Shown: positions 28,964 to 39,500 of the stretch, one piece after another
How positions within the stretch are numbered: position 1 is the stretch's first letter
Layout of the letters: every line of letters starts with the position of its first letter
Made by a program: the position numbers and the translations under genes
The notes under the pieces: generated by a model
Told to the model about the DNA's origin: nothing
Database searches by the model: none
Seen by the model: only the letters and a program-made list of their open reading frames with translations
NCBI RefSeq assembly: GCF_000468095.1
Contig: NZ_ASZC01000009.1
Span: 80,280 to 144,279, forward strand
DNA: 64,000 bases
Source: Pantoea sp. AS-PWVM4
GTDB lineage: Bacteria > Pseudomonadota > Gammaproteobacteria > Enterobacterales > Enterobacteriaceae
Direction of reading: 5' to 3'

Positions 28964-30334
28964 TTATCGCAAGAGCAGGTAGATACTTTCGTCGCCGCGC
29001 ACTACATTCAACGCCAGCACAGGCGGTTTTGTCTCCAGCACTTTGCGCATTTCCGCCAGGCTTTCCACCCGGTTACGGTTCACGCCAACGATCACATCAT
29101 CTTTTTGCAGACCAACCTGTTCCGCGGGTGTGCCTTTTTCGATGGTGTCGACTTTCACGCCTTTATCACCGGTCTTGGTGGTGCCATCACTGAGGGTGGC
29201 GCCCTGGAGGGCCGGGGAGAGAAGCTGAGCGCTGGCGGTGGTTTGCGCGCTCTGATCCAGCGTGACGTTGACGCTGATTGGCTTACCGTCACGCAGCAGC
29301 CCCAATTTGACTTGCTGACCCGGTGGCGTGGTGCCGATTTTTACCCGCAATTCGGCAAAGCTGGTAATCGGTTTGTCATTCACGGAAGTGATAATATCGC
29401 CCGCCTTGATCCCGGCTTTCTCCGCCGCTGACTTTGGCAGCACTTCAGAAACGAATGCGCCGCGTTGTGCATCAACATTGAAGGCTTTCGCCATGTCGGC
29501 GGTCATTTCCGTGCCTTTAATGCCCAACTGTCCACGTTTGACTTCGCCAAACTGAATCAGCTGCTGAGCCAGGTTCATCGCCATATTGCTGGGAATGGCA
29601 AAGCCGATACCGATATTGCCGCCGCTGGAGGCCAGAATCGCGGTGTTGATACCGATCAGCTCGCCATTCAGGTTAACCAACGCACCACCGGAGTTGCCCC
29701 GGTTAATCGCGGCATCGGTCTGAATAAAGTTTTCCAACCCTTCCAGATTCAGGCCGCTACGGCCCAACGCTGAAATAATGCCCGAGGTGGCGGTTTGACC
29801 AAGGCCAAACGGGTTACCAATGGCGACCGCGAAATCACCGACTTTGAGGGTGTCGGAATCGGCGATTTTTACCTGCGTCAGGTTTTTCGCGCCCTGTACC
29901 TGAATCAACGCAATATCCGTCTGCTCGTCATGGCCGATCAGTTTGGCGTCATATTCGCTGCCGTCGCTCAGTTGAACGCTGATTTTGTCTGCGCCGTTGA
30001 CGACATGGTTATTGGTCAGGATATAGCCTTTCGCGGCGTCGATAATGACACCCGAACCCAGGCCTTCAAAAGGCTGTGGTTGATTTTGTCCCGGCATCTG
30101 GCCAAAGAAGCGTTTCAGCGGTTCAGGTAAATCCTGACCCTGAGCCGCGGTTTCGGTGCCCTCTACGTGGACGCTGACCACGGCAGGCAACACTTTTTCC
30201 AGCATCGGTGCCAGGCTCGGCAGTGGCTGTCCCTGGATTTGCGCCGGGAGAGTCGCCAGTGCAGCCGGGGTGGCGGCCAGACTCATCCCAATGCTCAAGG
30301 CTAATGCGCTTAACAGTCGTGCTTGTTTTTTCAT
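28964..30334 (-). CDS. degQ: Periplasmic serine protease DegQ
   Basis: DegQ is a HtrA-family protease/chaperone of the periplasm. The 456 residues (E. coli 455) have a signal peptide (cleavage near ATPAALA), a protease domain with His in LTNNHVVN and Ser in GNSGGALVN, and two PDZ domains (about 260-360 and 365-456). The shorter LA loop distinguishes DegQ from DegP, and the gene is next to degS, so DegQ is preferred. The zapG gene lies 106 bp upstream on the same strand with a terminator between. Confidence 0.94.
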   Translation of the reverse strand: MKKQARLLSALALSIGMSLAATPAALATLPAQIQGQPLPSLAPMLEKVLPAVVSVHVEGTETAAQGQDLPEPLKRFFGQMPGQNQPQPFEGLGSGVIIDAAKGYILTNNHVVNGADKISVQLSDGSEYDAKLIGHDEQTDIALIQVQGAKNLTQVKIADSDTLKVGDFAVAIGNPFGLGQTATSGIISALGRSGLNLEGLENFIQTDAAINRGNSGGALVNLNGELIGINTAILASSGGNIGIGFAIPSNMAMNLAQQLIQFGEVKRGQLGIKGTEMTADMAKAFNVDAQRGAFVSEVLPKSAAEKAGIKAGDIITSVNDKPITSFAELRVKIGTTPPGQQVKLGLLRDGKPISVNVTLDQSAQTTASAQLLSPALQGATLSDGTTKTGDKGVKVDTIEKGTPAEQVGLQKDDVIVGVNRNRVESLAEMRKVLETKPPVLALNVVRGDESIYLLLR

Positions 30335-30404
30335 TGCTACAACGCTCTCGCTGCGAAAAGGGGATTAAAAAAGTGTGACAGTTGTTTGGGGTAAGGGTTC
30401 GACA

Positions 30405-30433
30405 AACAAAAAGGGCACAGCGTTGCTGTGCCC
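30405..30433 (-). terminator. Terminator of zapG
   Basis: On the minus strand GGGCACAGC pairs with GCTGTGCCC around a 3-base loop and is followed by TTTTTGTTTG. It lies 8 bp after the zapG stop. Confidence 0.9.
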
Positions 30434-30440
30434 CAAAAGA

Positions 30441-30845
30441 TTAATTACGCGGTGCGCGATCGCCGCCACGTAACAGGCCGGATGCGCCTTCGGAGTAATC
30501 ACGCGGGATCTGCACCGGTGCCTGATCGTTATCCGCTTCGGCTTCCGTTAGCTGGTAAGCAAACGGGTTTTTCTCGCCCGGCAGATTTGGCAACAGGTCG
30601 TTAGAACCTTTCGCCATATGCTGATACAGCTGGCGGTAATCACGCGCCATGTTATCCAGCAATTCTGCACTGCGTGCAAAATGGTTGGTCAGCTCTTCAC
30701 GATAATCCGCCAGCTCTGCTTTGGATTTTTCCAGTTCGTACTGCATGGTGCGCTGTTCGCGCAGTTTCTTGTTGCCAAAACGCATTGCGACTGCGCCGAC
30801 AATAATGCCAATCACTAAACCAATCAGCCCGTATTCCCAGGTCAT
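30441..30845 (-). CDS. zapG: Cell-envelope/division protein ZapG (YhcB)
   Basis: This 134-residue inner-membrane protein has a single N-terminal helix (YGLIGLVIGIIVGAVAMRFG), then a coiled-coil of charged heptads (residues 30-80) and a flexible tail. That is the YhcB/DUF1043 layout. The protein is linked to cell division and envelope growth in E. coli. It is divergent from zapE, 184 bp apart, as in E. coli. Confidence 0.92.
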   Translation of the reverse strand: MTWEYGLIGLVIGIIVGAVAMRFGNKKLREQRTMQYELEKSKAELADYREELTNHFARSAELLDNMARDYRQLYQHMAKGSNDLLPNLPGEKNPFAYQLTEAEADNDQAPVQIPRDYSEGASGLLRGGDRAPRN

Positions 30846-31029
30846 AATGACTCCCGTGTAATTTCCGTTGCTTCGTAGGGCATTGCTTCTGCTTCAACTT
30901 CAATAACAGCCACTATACCCGTTAATCGATTGGAAGTGGAACTCTGGAGCGGCATCGCTTAGTGTAGAGCGGCCTAATTTTCGACAACCGACTTGTGAAT
31001 CGGACTTTTTCAGGGACTCTGAGAGAACC

Positions 31030-32157
31030 ATGCAAACCTCATCTCCGCTTGCGCGCTATGAGCAAGCGCTGTCACAGGGTGAATTTCGCCCGGATGACGT
31101 ACAACGGGAAGCGATTACCCGCTTAGATGCCATTCAGCAAGGATTGGTCGCGCGCCAGCAAACCACGCCGCCAGCCAGTAAAGGCTTGTTTGGTCGTCTT
31201 TCTAAGCTGATGAATAAAGAAAAAAGCAGTAAAGAAGCGCCGGTGCGCGGCCTGTATATGTGGGGCGGGGTAGGACGCGGCAAAACCTGGGTGATGGACC
31301 TGTTTTTTCAGTCTATTCCTGGCGATCGCAAATTACGCCTGCACTTTCACCGTTTCATGCTGCGTGTCCATGAAGAATTGACGCAATTGCAGGGGCACAG
31401 TGACCCGCTGTTGATTGTTGCCGATCGCTTCAAGGCTGAAACCGACATTCTGTGCTTTGACGAATTTTTTGTTTCCGATATCACCGACGCCATGCTGCTC
31501 GGCACCTTGATGGAAGCGCTGTTTGAACGGGGTATTGCGCTGGTCGCTACCTCGAACATCCCACCCGATGATCTCTACCGCAACGGTTTGCAACGTGCGC
31601 GCTTTCTGCCGGCGATTGAGCAAATTAAGCGTCATTGTGACGTGATGAACGTTGATGCGGGAATCGATTATCGTCTGCGTACCCTGACGTCGGCGCATTT
31701 GTGGAGCTTCCCGCTCAACGACGAGACGCATGCGGAAATGGAGCGCATGTTCCGTGCCCTGTCGGGTAAACCGCGCAGTGACGCGCCAGTGCTGGAGATT
31801 AACCATCGTCAGATGCCGACGCTGGGGGTACAGGATGGCGTGTTGGCGATTGATTTCCTGACGCTCTGTGGCGAAGGACGCAGCCAGCATGACTATATCG
31901 AGCTGTCGCGCCGCTTCCACAGCGTTTTGCTGTATGATGTGCCGGTGATGATTTACAAGACGGAAGACCAGGCACGCCGCTTCCTCGCGTTGGTGGATGA
32001 GTTCTACGAACGTCATGTGAAACTGGTGGTGGCGGCTGAAACCTCGTTGTTTGAGATTTATCAGGGCACGCGTTTGAAGTTTGAATATCAACGCTGCCTG
32101 TCGCGTTTGCAGGAGATGCAGAGCGAAGAATACCTGCGCCTGCCGCATTTACCCTGA
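31030..32157 (+). CDS. zapE: Cell-division ATPase ZapE
   Basis: ZapE (AFG1 family) is a cytoplasmic ATPase that associates with FtsZ rings under stress. The 375 residues (E. coli 375) contain Walker A GGVGRGKTW near residue 80, Walker B CFDEFFV near 146, and the family's RFLPAIEQIK. An AGGGACTCTGAGAGA stretch precedes the start. It is followed by 235 bp to rplM carrying the ribosomal protein promoter. Confidence 0.95.
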   Translation: MQTSSPLARYEQALSQGEFRPDDVQREAITRLDAIQQGLVARQQTTPPASKGLFGRLSKLMNKEKSSKEAPVRGLYMWGGVGRGKTWVMDLFFQSIPGDRKLRLHFHRFMLRVHEELTQLQGHSDPLLIVADRFKAETDILCFDEFFVSDITDAMLLGTLMEALFERGIALVATSNIPPDDLYRNGLQRARFLPAIEQIKRHCDVMNVDAGIDYRLRTLTSAHLWSFPLNDETHAEMERMFRALSGKPRSDAPVLEINHRQMPTLGVQDGVLAIDFLTLCGEGRSQHDYIELSRRFHSVLLYDVPVMIYKTEDQARRFLALVDEFYERHVKLVVAAETSLFEIYQGTRLKFEYQRCLSRLQEMQSEEYLRLPHLP

Positions 32158-32194
32158 TGCAACGCAAAAAACCTGACGTGGGGCGTAAAAAGGT

Positions 32195-32223
32195 TCGATC
32201 TTTGTGGTCGACTTCTCTATAAT
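32195..32223 (+). promoter_or_regulatory. Promoter of rplM-rpsI
   Basis: A perfect TATAAT -10 (32218-32223) lies with a weak TCGATC-like -35 at 32195-32200 (17 bases). The resulting leader of about 160 nt would hold the L13 autoregulatory site known in E. coli; the structure was not computed. Confidence 0.6.
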
Positions 32224-32326
32224 CTTGCGACCCCACGTTACGGCAAAGGTTTTTCTTCCCAGGAACCTTTGTGATCCGGTAACTCTACCTGAGGGGGTGG
32301 GCTTGCTGGGCGAAATGGTCGTGTGA

Positions 32327-33229
<903 letters not shown>

Positions 33230-33556
33230 TTGTTGCTGCTTCGGCAGTGTCAGTTGGCACAAAAAACCCGCTTCGGCGGGTTTTTTGCTTTTTCCGGACA
33301 GGAATTGCCGCCACAAAAACGCGAGCTTTGCCCGCATTTTGCCTGCAAATCACTTTCCACGCCCCACAAGCTGCTTAAAATCTGGTAAACTGACTGTCAC
33401 TTTGCGCCCGCGAGCCGGAGCGTTGTGGATGTTTTTTCCGCCAGGATGGGCGAAAAATGCCGCAAACGCTGGCTGTGTGCGAATCTGATAAGCAGGTGAG
33501 TCGCCGTGTGGTTGGCTATTCGCAGTATTTTTTTGTGAACAAACTTGGAGGTTTTC
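33230..33556 (+). other. Intergenic region rpsI-sspA with sspA promoter
   Basis: These 327 bp hold the rpsI terminator, then no gene. A TAAACT hexamer at 33385-33390 could be a -10 for sspA, leaving a leader of about 160 nt. Nothing else is recognised. Confidence 0.4.
33261..33287 (+). terminator. Terminator of rplM-rpsI
   Basis: AAAAAACCCGC pairs with GCGGGTTTTTT around TTCG, a classical stable tetraloop terminator. Confidence 0.95.
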
Positions 33557-34198
33557 ATGGCTGTCGCTGCCAACAAACGTTCGGTAATGACGCTGTTTTC
33601 TGGTCCGACTGACATTTTCAGCCATCAGGTACGTATTGTACTGGCTGAGAAGGGCGTCAGCGTGGAGATCGAGCAGGTTGAAACGGATAACCTGCCGCAG
33701 GATCTGATTGACCTCAACCCGTACCGCACAGTACCAACGCTGGTAGATCGTGAACTGACGCTGTATGAATCTCGCATCATCATGGAATACCTTGATGAGC
33801 GTTTCCCGCATCCGCCGCTGATGCCTGTCTATCCGGTTGCCCGTGGTGAAAGCCGCCTGATGATGCACCGCATTGAGCAGGATTGGTACAGCCTGATGCG
33901 TATCATTGAAACCCGCACCGGTGCAGAAGCCGATGCCGCGCGTAAACAACTGCGTGAAGAGCTGCTGGCGATTGCACCGCTGTTCTCACGTACGCCGTTC
34001 TTTATGAGCGAAGAGTTCAGCCTGGTTGATTGCTATCTGGCGCCGCTGCTGTGGCGTTTGCCGTCTATGGGTGTTGAGCTGGCTGGCGCAGGTTCTAAAG
34101 AGCTGAAAGGCTACATGACCCGCGTATTTGAACGTGACTCTTTCCTCGCTTCACTGACCGAAGCAGAACGTGAAATGCGCCTTCAAGCCCGGGGCTAA
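33557..34198 (+). CDS. sspA: Stringent starvation protein A
   Basis: SspA is a GST-fold protein that binds RNA polymerase and lowers H-NS during stationary phase. The 213 residues begin MAVAANKRSVMTLFSGPTD and show the thioredoxin-like N-domain and helical C-domain. The ATG at 33557 has TTGGAG 7 bases upstream. Next is sspB, 3 bp downstream, so the two form an operon. Confidence 0.97.
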   Translation: MAVAANKRSVMTLFSGPTDIFSHQVRIVLAEKGVSVEIEQVETDNLPQDLIDLNPYRTVPTLVDRELTLYESRIIMEYLDERFPHPPLMPVYPVARGESRLMMHRIEQDWYSLMRIIETRTGAEADAARKQLREELLAIAPLFSRTPFFMSEEFSLVDCYLAPLLWRLPSMGVELAGAGSKELKGYMTRVFERDSFLASLTEAEREMRLQARG

Positions 34199-34201
34199 TC
34201 T

Positions 34202-34687
34202 ATGGAAATGTCGCAACTAACGGCCCGTCGTCCCTACCTGCTGCGTGCGTTCTATGACTGGTTGCTTGATAACCAGTTAACGCCGCATTTGGTGGTCGAC
34301 ATTAATCTGCCTGGCGTGCAGGTGCCGCTGGAGTACGCGCGTGATGGTCAGATTGTGCTGAACATCGCTCCGCGTGCGGTAGGTAACCTGGAGCTGGGCA
34401 ACGATCATGTCCAGTTCAACGCCCGCTTCGGTGGCGTGCCGCGTCAGGTCTCAGTACCGATGGCGGCGATTCTGGCTATCTACGCCCGTGAAAACGGCGC
34501 TGGCACCATGTTCGAACCAGAACCGGCCTATGAACTGGCTGCGCAGGATGAACTGGAAGGTCAGGAAGAAACCATGATGTCGGTGATTGATGGCGATCGT
34601 CCTGATGATTCGACTGACGATGAAACTCCGCCAGATGATGAGCCGCCGCCGCGTGGTGGTCGACCTTCACTGCGTGTGGTGAAATAA
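34202..34687 (+). CDS. sspB: ClpXP specificity adaptor SspB
   Basis: SspB recognises ssrA-tagged proteins and tethers them to ClpX. The 161 residues comprise the conserved substrate-binding domain (MEMSQLTARRPYLLRAFYDW; NIAPRAVGNLELGNDHVQFN) and a variable acidic linker ending in the ClpX-binding peptide RGGRPSLRVVK. The linker is rich in Asp and Pro. It lies 3 bp after sspA; the terminator is shared with the convergent diflavin reductase gene. Confidence 0.97.
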   Translation: MEMSQLTARRPYLLRAFYDWLLDNQLTPHLVVDINLPGVQVPLEYARDGQIVLNIAPRAVGNLELGNDHVQFNARFGGVPRQVSVPMAAILAIYARENGAGTMFEPEPAYELAAQDELEGQEETMMSVIDGDRPDDSTDDETPPDDEPPPRGGRPSLRVVK

Positions 34688-34715
34688 AAAACGGGCCAGA
34701 TGGCCCGTTTTTTTA
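34688..34715. terminator. Bidirectional terminator between sspB and the diflavin reductase gene
   Basis: AAACGGGCCA pairs with TGGCCCGTTT and is flanked by A residues on the left and seven or more T residues on the right. It can end both convergent transcripts. Confidence 0.9.
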
Positions 34716-34725
34716 TGCCTGCGTC

Positions 34726-36483
34726 TTAGTAGACGTCACGCAGATAGCGTTTATCTTTCTTCAACTGATCGACATAAGCTGCCGCACGTTCGCTGGACAG
34801 ACCGCCAAACTGGCGTACCACTTCATACAGCGCCGCATCGACATCTTTCGCCATGCGTGATGCATCACCACACACGTAGAAGTAAGCACCGTCCTGCAAC
34901 CAGGCATAAAGCTCAGCACCTTTCTCCAGCATACGATTCTGCACGTAAATCTTCTCTTCCTGATCGCGCGAGAACGCCAGATCAAGGTGAGTCAGCAGAC
35001 CGCTTTGTTGCCACTCGTTCAGCTCATCCTGGTAGATGTAATCGTGTTCCTGATGCTGGTCACCAAAGAACAACCAGTTTTTGCCTTCGGCACCGGTGGC
35101 CTGGCGCTCCTGCAAGAAGGCACGGAACGGTGCAATACCGGTACCCGGCCCCACCATGATCAGCGGTGCCTTATTGTTGGCAGGGACGCGGAACGCTTTA
35201 TTGGGCGAAATAAAGATTGCCGGTTTTTCGCCGCGACGTACACGCTCAGCCAGATAGGTAGAGCAGACACCGTTACGGGCGCGGCCACCACTGTGGTAAC
35301 GCACTGAAGCGATGGTCAGATGCACCTGATTCGGATGGGCTTTCGAGCTGGAGGAGATGGAGTAAGCACGGTGTTGCAGCGGGCGCAGCATCGCGACAAA
35401 TTCCGGCACCGAAAGGCTGCGCGTCAACTCCAGTTGCAGCAGGTCCAGCGTATCTTTGCCCCACAGCCACACGCCGAGGGTATCTTTGTCGTCGTGTTGC
35501 AGGACGTGGCGCAATTCCTGGTTAGTGGTGTTCTGGCCGACCCACTCAATCAGTTTGCGCGACGGCTCAGAGATTTCAAACTGGTAAGTCAGCAAATCGC
35601 CAAGATTACGCTCGAAGCCCGGCACTGGGGTTTCATAGTCTGCATTCAACTGGGTCAGCAGCAGCGTCACCAGCGCAGGGTCATTCACTGGGATTACGCC
35701 CAGTGCGTCGCCTGCTTCGTACTTTAGCCCGCTGTCCGTCAGGTCAAACTCGAAGTGACGGATATCTTTGCCGGACTGCTCGCCAGAAAGACGTTTGTTG
35801 GTCACCAATGCCGCAGCATAAGGATTCTGTTTGTTGCTGCCCGGAATGACCGGTGCTTCCGGTGCGCTTTCCAGCACCGTACCGCTGCTGCCCGCGCTGG
35901 CGGCAAACTGCGGCATGGCTCCACCGATCCATGTACTGGATGGCTCTTCGTAATCGATATCGCAGTCAATACGATCAACCACACGCTTCGCACCCAACTG
36001 TTCGAGGCGCATATCGATGAATTTACCGGCCTGGCAGAAACCGTCATAGCCGGTGTCGCCGATCGCCAGTACGGCGAAGTGCATCTGCTCCAGACGCGGC
36101 GCGGTGCTGGCAGAAATGGCCTGCCAGAACAGCTGAGCGTTGTCCGGCATTTCACCTTCACCGTAGGTGGAGGTGACGATCAGCACATGACGCATGGTGG
36201 CGAAGAGATCGATATCCACCTCACCCAACGCCTGCACCACAGGCACCAGGCCTTTGGCACGCGCGGCTTTCGCTGCGGTCTGGGCCAACGCTTCCGCGTT
36301 GCCCGTCTGTGAACCGAACAGGATATGCAGTTGGGTTGTCGTTGCAGCACCGGCCGCAGGGGCGGCCTGCTGCTTATCTTCTAACACCAACAGGCGTGAG
36401 TGGAGACCAGCGAGAAAACCCGCCAGCCAGTATTTCTGATCACCGTTAAACGGTGCATCTTCAGGAATGTAAGGAATCTTCAT
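34726..36483 (-). CDS. CysJ-like diflavin reductase (FMN/FAD, NADPH) partner of the GltB-like protein
   Basis: This 585-residue protein is built like the sulfite-reductase flavoprotein. It has an N-terminal segment resembling CysJ, a flavodoxin domain with GSQTGNAE (57-64) and STYGEGEMPD (105-114), an FAD domain with RAYSISS (372-378) and GVCSTYL (405-411), and an NADPH domain with GPGTGIAPF (445-453) and CGDASRMAKDV, ending YLRDVY. It should move electrons from NADPH through FAD and FMN to a partner. No cysI or cysH is near; instead the gene follows the GltB-like gene by 63 bp on the same strand, where E. coli has gltD. The most direct inference is that it is the electron donor of that protein. 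A housekeeping cysJ elsewhere is expected but not visible. Confidence 0.85.
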   Translation of the reverse strand: MKIPYIPEDAPFNGDQKYWLAGFLAGLHSRLLVLEDKQQAAPAAGAATTTQLHILFGSQTGNAEALAQTAAKAARAKGLVPVVQALGEVDIDLFATMRHVLIVTSTYGEGEMPDNAQLFWQAISASTAPRLEQMHFAVLAIGDTGYDGFCQAGKFIDMRLEQLGAKRVVDRIDCDIDYEEPSSTWIGGAMPQFAASAGSSGTVLESAPEAPVIPGSNKQNPYAAALVTNKRLSGEQSGKDIRHFEFDLTDSGLKYEAGDALGVIPVNDPALVTLLLTQLNADYETPVPGFERNLGDLLTYQFEISEPSRKLIEWVGQNTTNQELRHVLQHDDKDTLGVWLWGKDTLDLLQLELTRSLSVPEFVAMLRPLQHRAYSISSSSKAHPNQVHLTIASVRYHSGGRARNGVCSTYLAERVRRGEKPAIFISPNKAFRVPANNKAPLIMVGPGTGIAPFRAFLQERQATGAEGKNWLFFGDQHQEHDYIYQDELNEWQQSGLLTHLDLAFSRDQEEKIYVQNRMLEKGAELYAWLQDGAYFYVCGDASRMAKDVDAALYEVVRQFGGLSSERAAAYVDQLKKDKRYLRDVY

Positions 36484-36546
36484 GGGTACTTTTACTCAAT
36501 CCCGTTCATATTCAGTCAGTAATACACAAATCTGTTGATTCAGCTA

Positions 36547-39500
36547 TCAGGATAATTTTCCGACAGCCGCCGCGATTTCTGGCAATGCCGCACGGGCAAA
36601 CAACTCTTCAAAATCAGGCAGATGACCCAGCACCTCACGGTTACAGGCATCCTGATAGATGATCCAGCCATAGGTAGCCAGGCTGTCCATCGAACGGATG
36701 TTGCGTTGCGTCAGCGCGGCTTTGTAATCCGACATACGTTTGGACGCGATCAGGCTCGCCAGTTCATCATCGTTGTAGTTCTCGATAGCAGAGCGTGCAT
36801 GACGTTGCAGCTTGCTTACCAGCGAGAAATCTTCTGTCATCAGCAGGTTACGTACCGCTTTCTCAACCGCCGGGTCTTCCACTGAAGTGCCTTTCGGCAG
36901 CTTGCTCAGTGCCAACTGCTGCGCGAAGCTCAGCACGGTATAGTTATTGAGCAGCACGAACATTTCAAGCGTATCGGTAGCACCGTAAGCCGGTACCGCG
37001 CCATCAGCGATGGTTTTGCCCGCACGCCAGGCTGATTTGAACTTCGCGACCTGATGCGCAGCCAGCGAGGTTGACAGTTCTTCCAGCAGATCCTTACGCG
37101 ATTTCGCCTTCAGAATCTCACCACCGTCCTGATAGAGCAACAGCGAACGTGGCATGACATACACAAAGTGGTGGCACTCGGTTTCCCAGTTTGCCAGCAA
37201 CCATGCGGCACGCGGTGAGTTAGTGGCTTCCAGATGCCAGTTCAGCATGGTCAGCACCGCTTGTTTGTGCACTTTCGCCATTTCGTCTTCATCAGCGATG
37301 GAGCCAAACAGCACCGAGTCTCCGGCGGCGTGTGCCGCCAGTGAGCCGTACGGGTCGTACTGGTAGGCAAAGCCGCCGCTCATGCCATTACCAAAGCCTT
37401 TACCGAAAGTACCGAGGTTGAGAATGGCACCGTTGGTCATGTATTCACAGCAGAAGTCACCCACGCCTTCAACCACGGCGGTTGCGCCAGAGTTACGTAC
37501 GGCGAAACGGTCACCCGCCTGGCCTTGTACGAACAGACGTCCACCGGTGGCACCAAACAGGGCAAAGTTACCGATAAGCACGTTACCGTCGCTATCCTGT
37601 GCGCCGCCGCCCGGTGACATCACCACCAACTCGCCGCCACACTGACCTTTACCGACGCCATCGTTACAGGTGCCGTAGTGCTTCATCTGCATACCGTCGT
37701 TGCAGAATGCACCGAACGACTGACCGGCAGAGCCGGAGGTTTGGATCTGCACGGTGGCCGGTGCCAGGTAGTGGCGGCCACGGTCATCTTTCAGCACCGC
37801 CGGGATAGCGGCTTTTTGTTCGGCTGACAGTTCATGGTTCAGCATACGTTCGATATCAATGGCCAACTGACCACCGACGCTCTTGTTACGGTTGTTCAGC
37901 GTGATGCCTGCGCCAAGCGCGATCTCACGACTGCCTTTCGCGACCAGCTGATCTTTCAGCTCTTCAACCCAGCCGTTGTCCAGTTCGAAATCTTTTTCCA
38001 GATAGACGGGTTTAGCGATTTTCTGCTCTGGTACGACGGTCAGCATGGCGCGCAGGTCCAGTTTGCCGACTTCCAGCGGGTGATCCATCAGGTGCAGCAG
38101 ATCTGAACGGCCGCGTGCTTCACGCAGTGAACGCAGGCCGAGGCGTGCGAGGAACTCACGTACTTCCTGTGCCACGTTGATGAAGTACTGGGCCAACTGA
38201 CGCGGATCGCCATCAAAGGCTTCGGCGTTGGTCGTCAGACCGGCCGGGCATTTGACGTTACAGTTTTTCGCCATTACGCATTTCAGCATCATCAGCGCGG
38301 TCGTACCGAACTCGAAGCTGTCGCCACCGAGCAGGGCGGATTTGATCACGTCGCTGCCGGTTTGCTGCGCGCCAGAGCAACGCAGTTGTACTTTGTCACG
38401 CAGGCCGTTGGCACACAGCGCCTGATGCACCTCGGCGATGCCGATTTCCGCCACGCGGCCGGTGTATTTCAGGCTGGTAACCGATGCCGCACCAGTACCA
38501 CCGGTGTTACCGGCGACGTTAATGACGTCAGCACCGGCTTTCGCTACGCCAACCGCGATGGTGCCGATACCTTCGGAAGACACCAGTTTAACGATGACGC
38601 GCACGCGTGCGGCTTTACAGTCGTGAATCAGCTGTGCCAAATCTTCGATAGAATAAGTGTCGTGATGCGGCGGTGGAGAAACCAGCTCCACACCCGGCGT
38701 ACCGCCGCGTGCTGCGGCAATTTCTACCGTAACTTTCGGTGCCGGTAACTGACCGCCTTCGCCTGGTTTTGCCCCCTGGCCAATTTTGATCTCCAGCTCT
38801 TCCAGCATCGGATCGGCGAGGTAAGCCGCCCAGACGCCGAAGCGACCAGATGCCAACTGCTTGATGCGTGAGGCGCGGATGGTGCCGTGACGTGAATAGT
38901 GTTCACCACCTTCACCGCAGTTACTCATCCCGCCCACCATGTTGGTGCCGTGTGCGACGGCTTCATGCGCCGGGGCGACCAGTGCGCCGTGGCTCATCGC
39001 GCCAGAGGCAAAGGTACGGGTGATTTCGTGTGCAGGCTGAATCTCTTCCAGCGGCAGCGAAGGCAGCGCGGTGAAGATGCGTGACAGGTAGTCAGCCGCT
39101 TTACCGTAAGCGGTGACACTCAGCGCGCCATTCACGACTTCGCTTTTTTCGATTTCATCGGCAAAACGGGTTTTCAGCGCACGCGCCAGCGCAGCCAGAC
39201 GCTCGCTTTCTGGTTTCAGACCGGCAATGGCATCAACCAGACGCAGCGTAAACTGGTTCAGGCTGCCATTAACCGCTTCGCATTGCAGACCACGGGTGGC
39301 GAAGCCATTGTTCACCAGCGAGTAGCGGCCCAGTTTGCGACCAAACTCTGCTTCGCTGTCGACGTGGGTCAAATCACATGGCAGCGCGAGGATATCACGC
39401 AGCGCCGCCGGACGACGTTTACGCTCGGCATACATCAGGCTGGAGAACTGGCGGTAATCCGGCGTGATAGTAAAGCTGTCGATGACATCATTCGGGATAC

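Noticed and set aside
34726..36483. Calling the diflavin reductase the housekeeping CysJ
   Set aside because: The domain order fits CysJ, but the gene lacks cysI/cysH neighbours and is tied to a GltB-like gene, so a dedicated partner is the better reading; a true cysJ may exist elsewhere.
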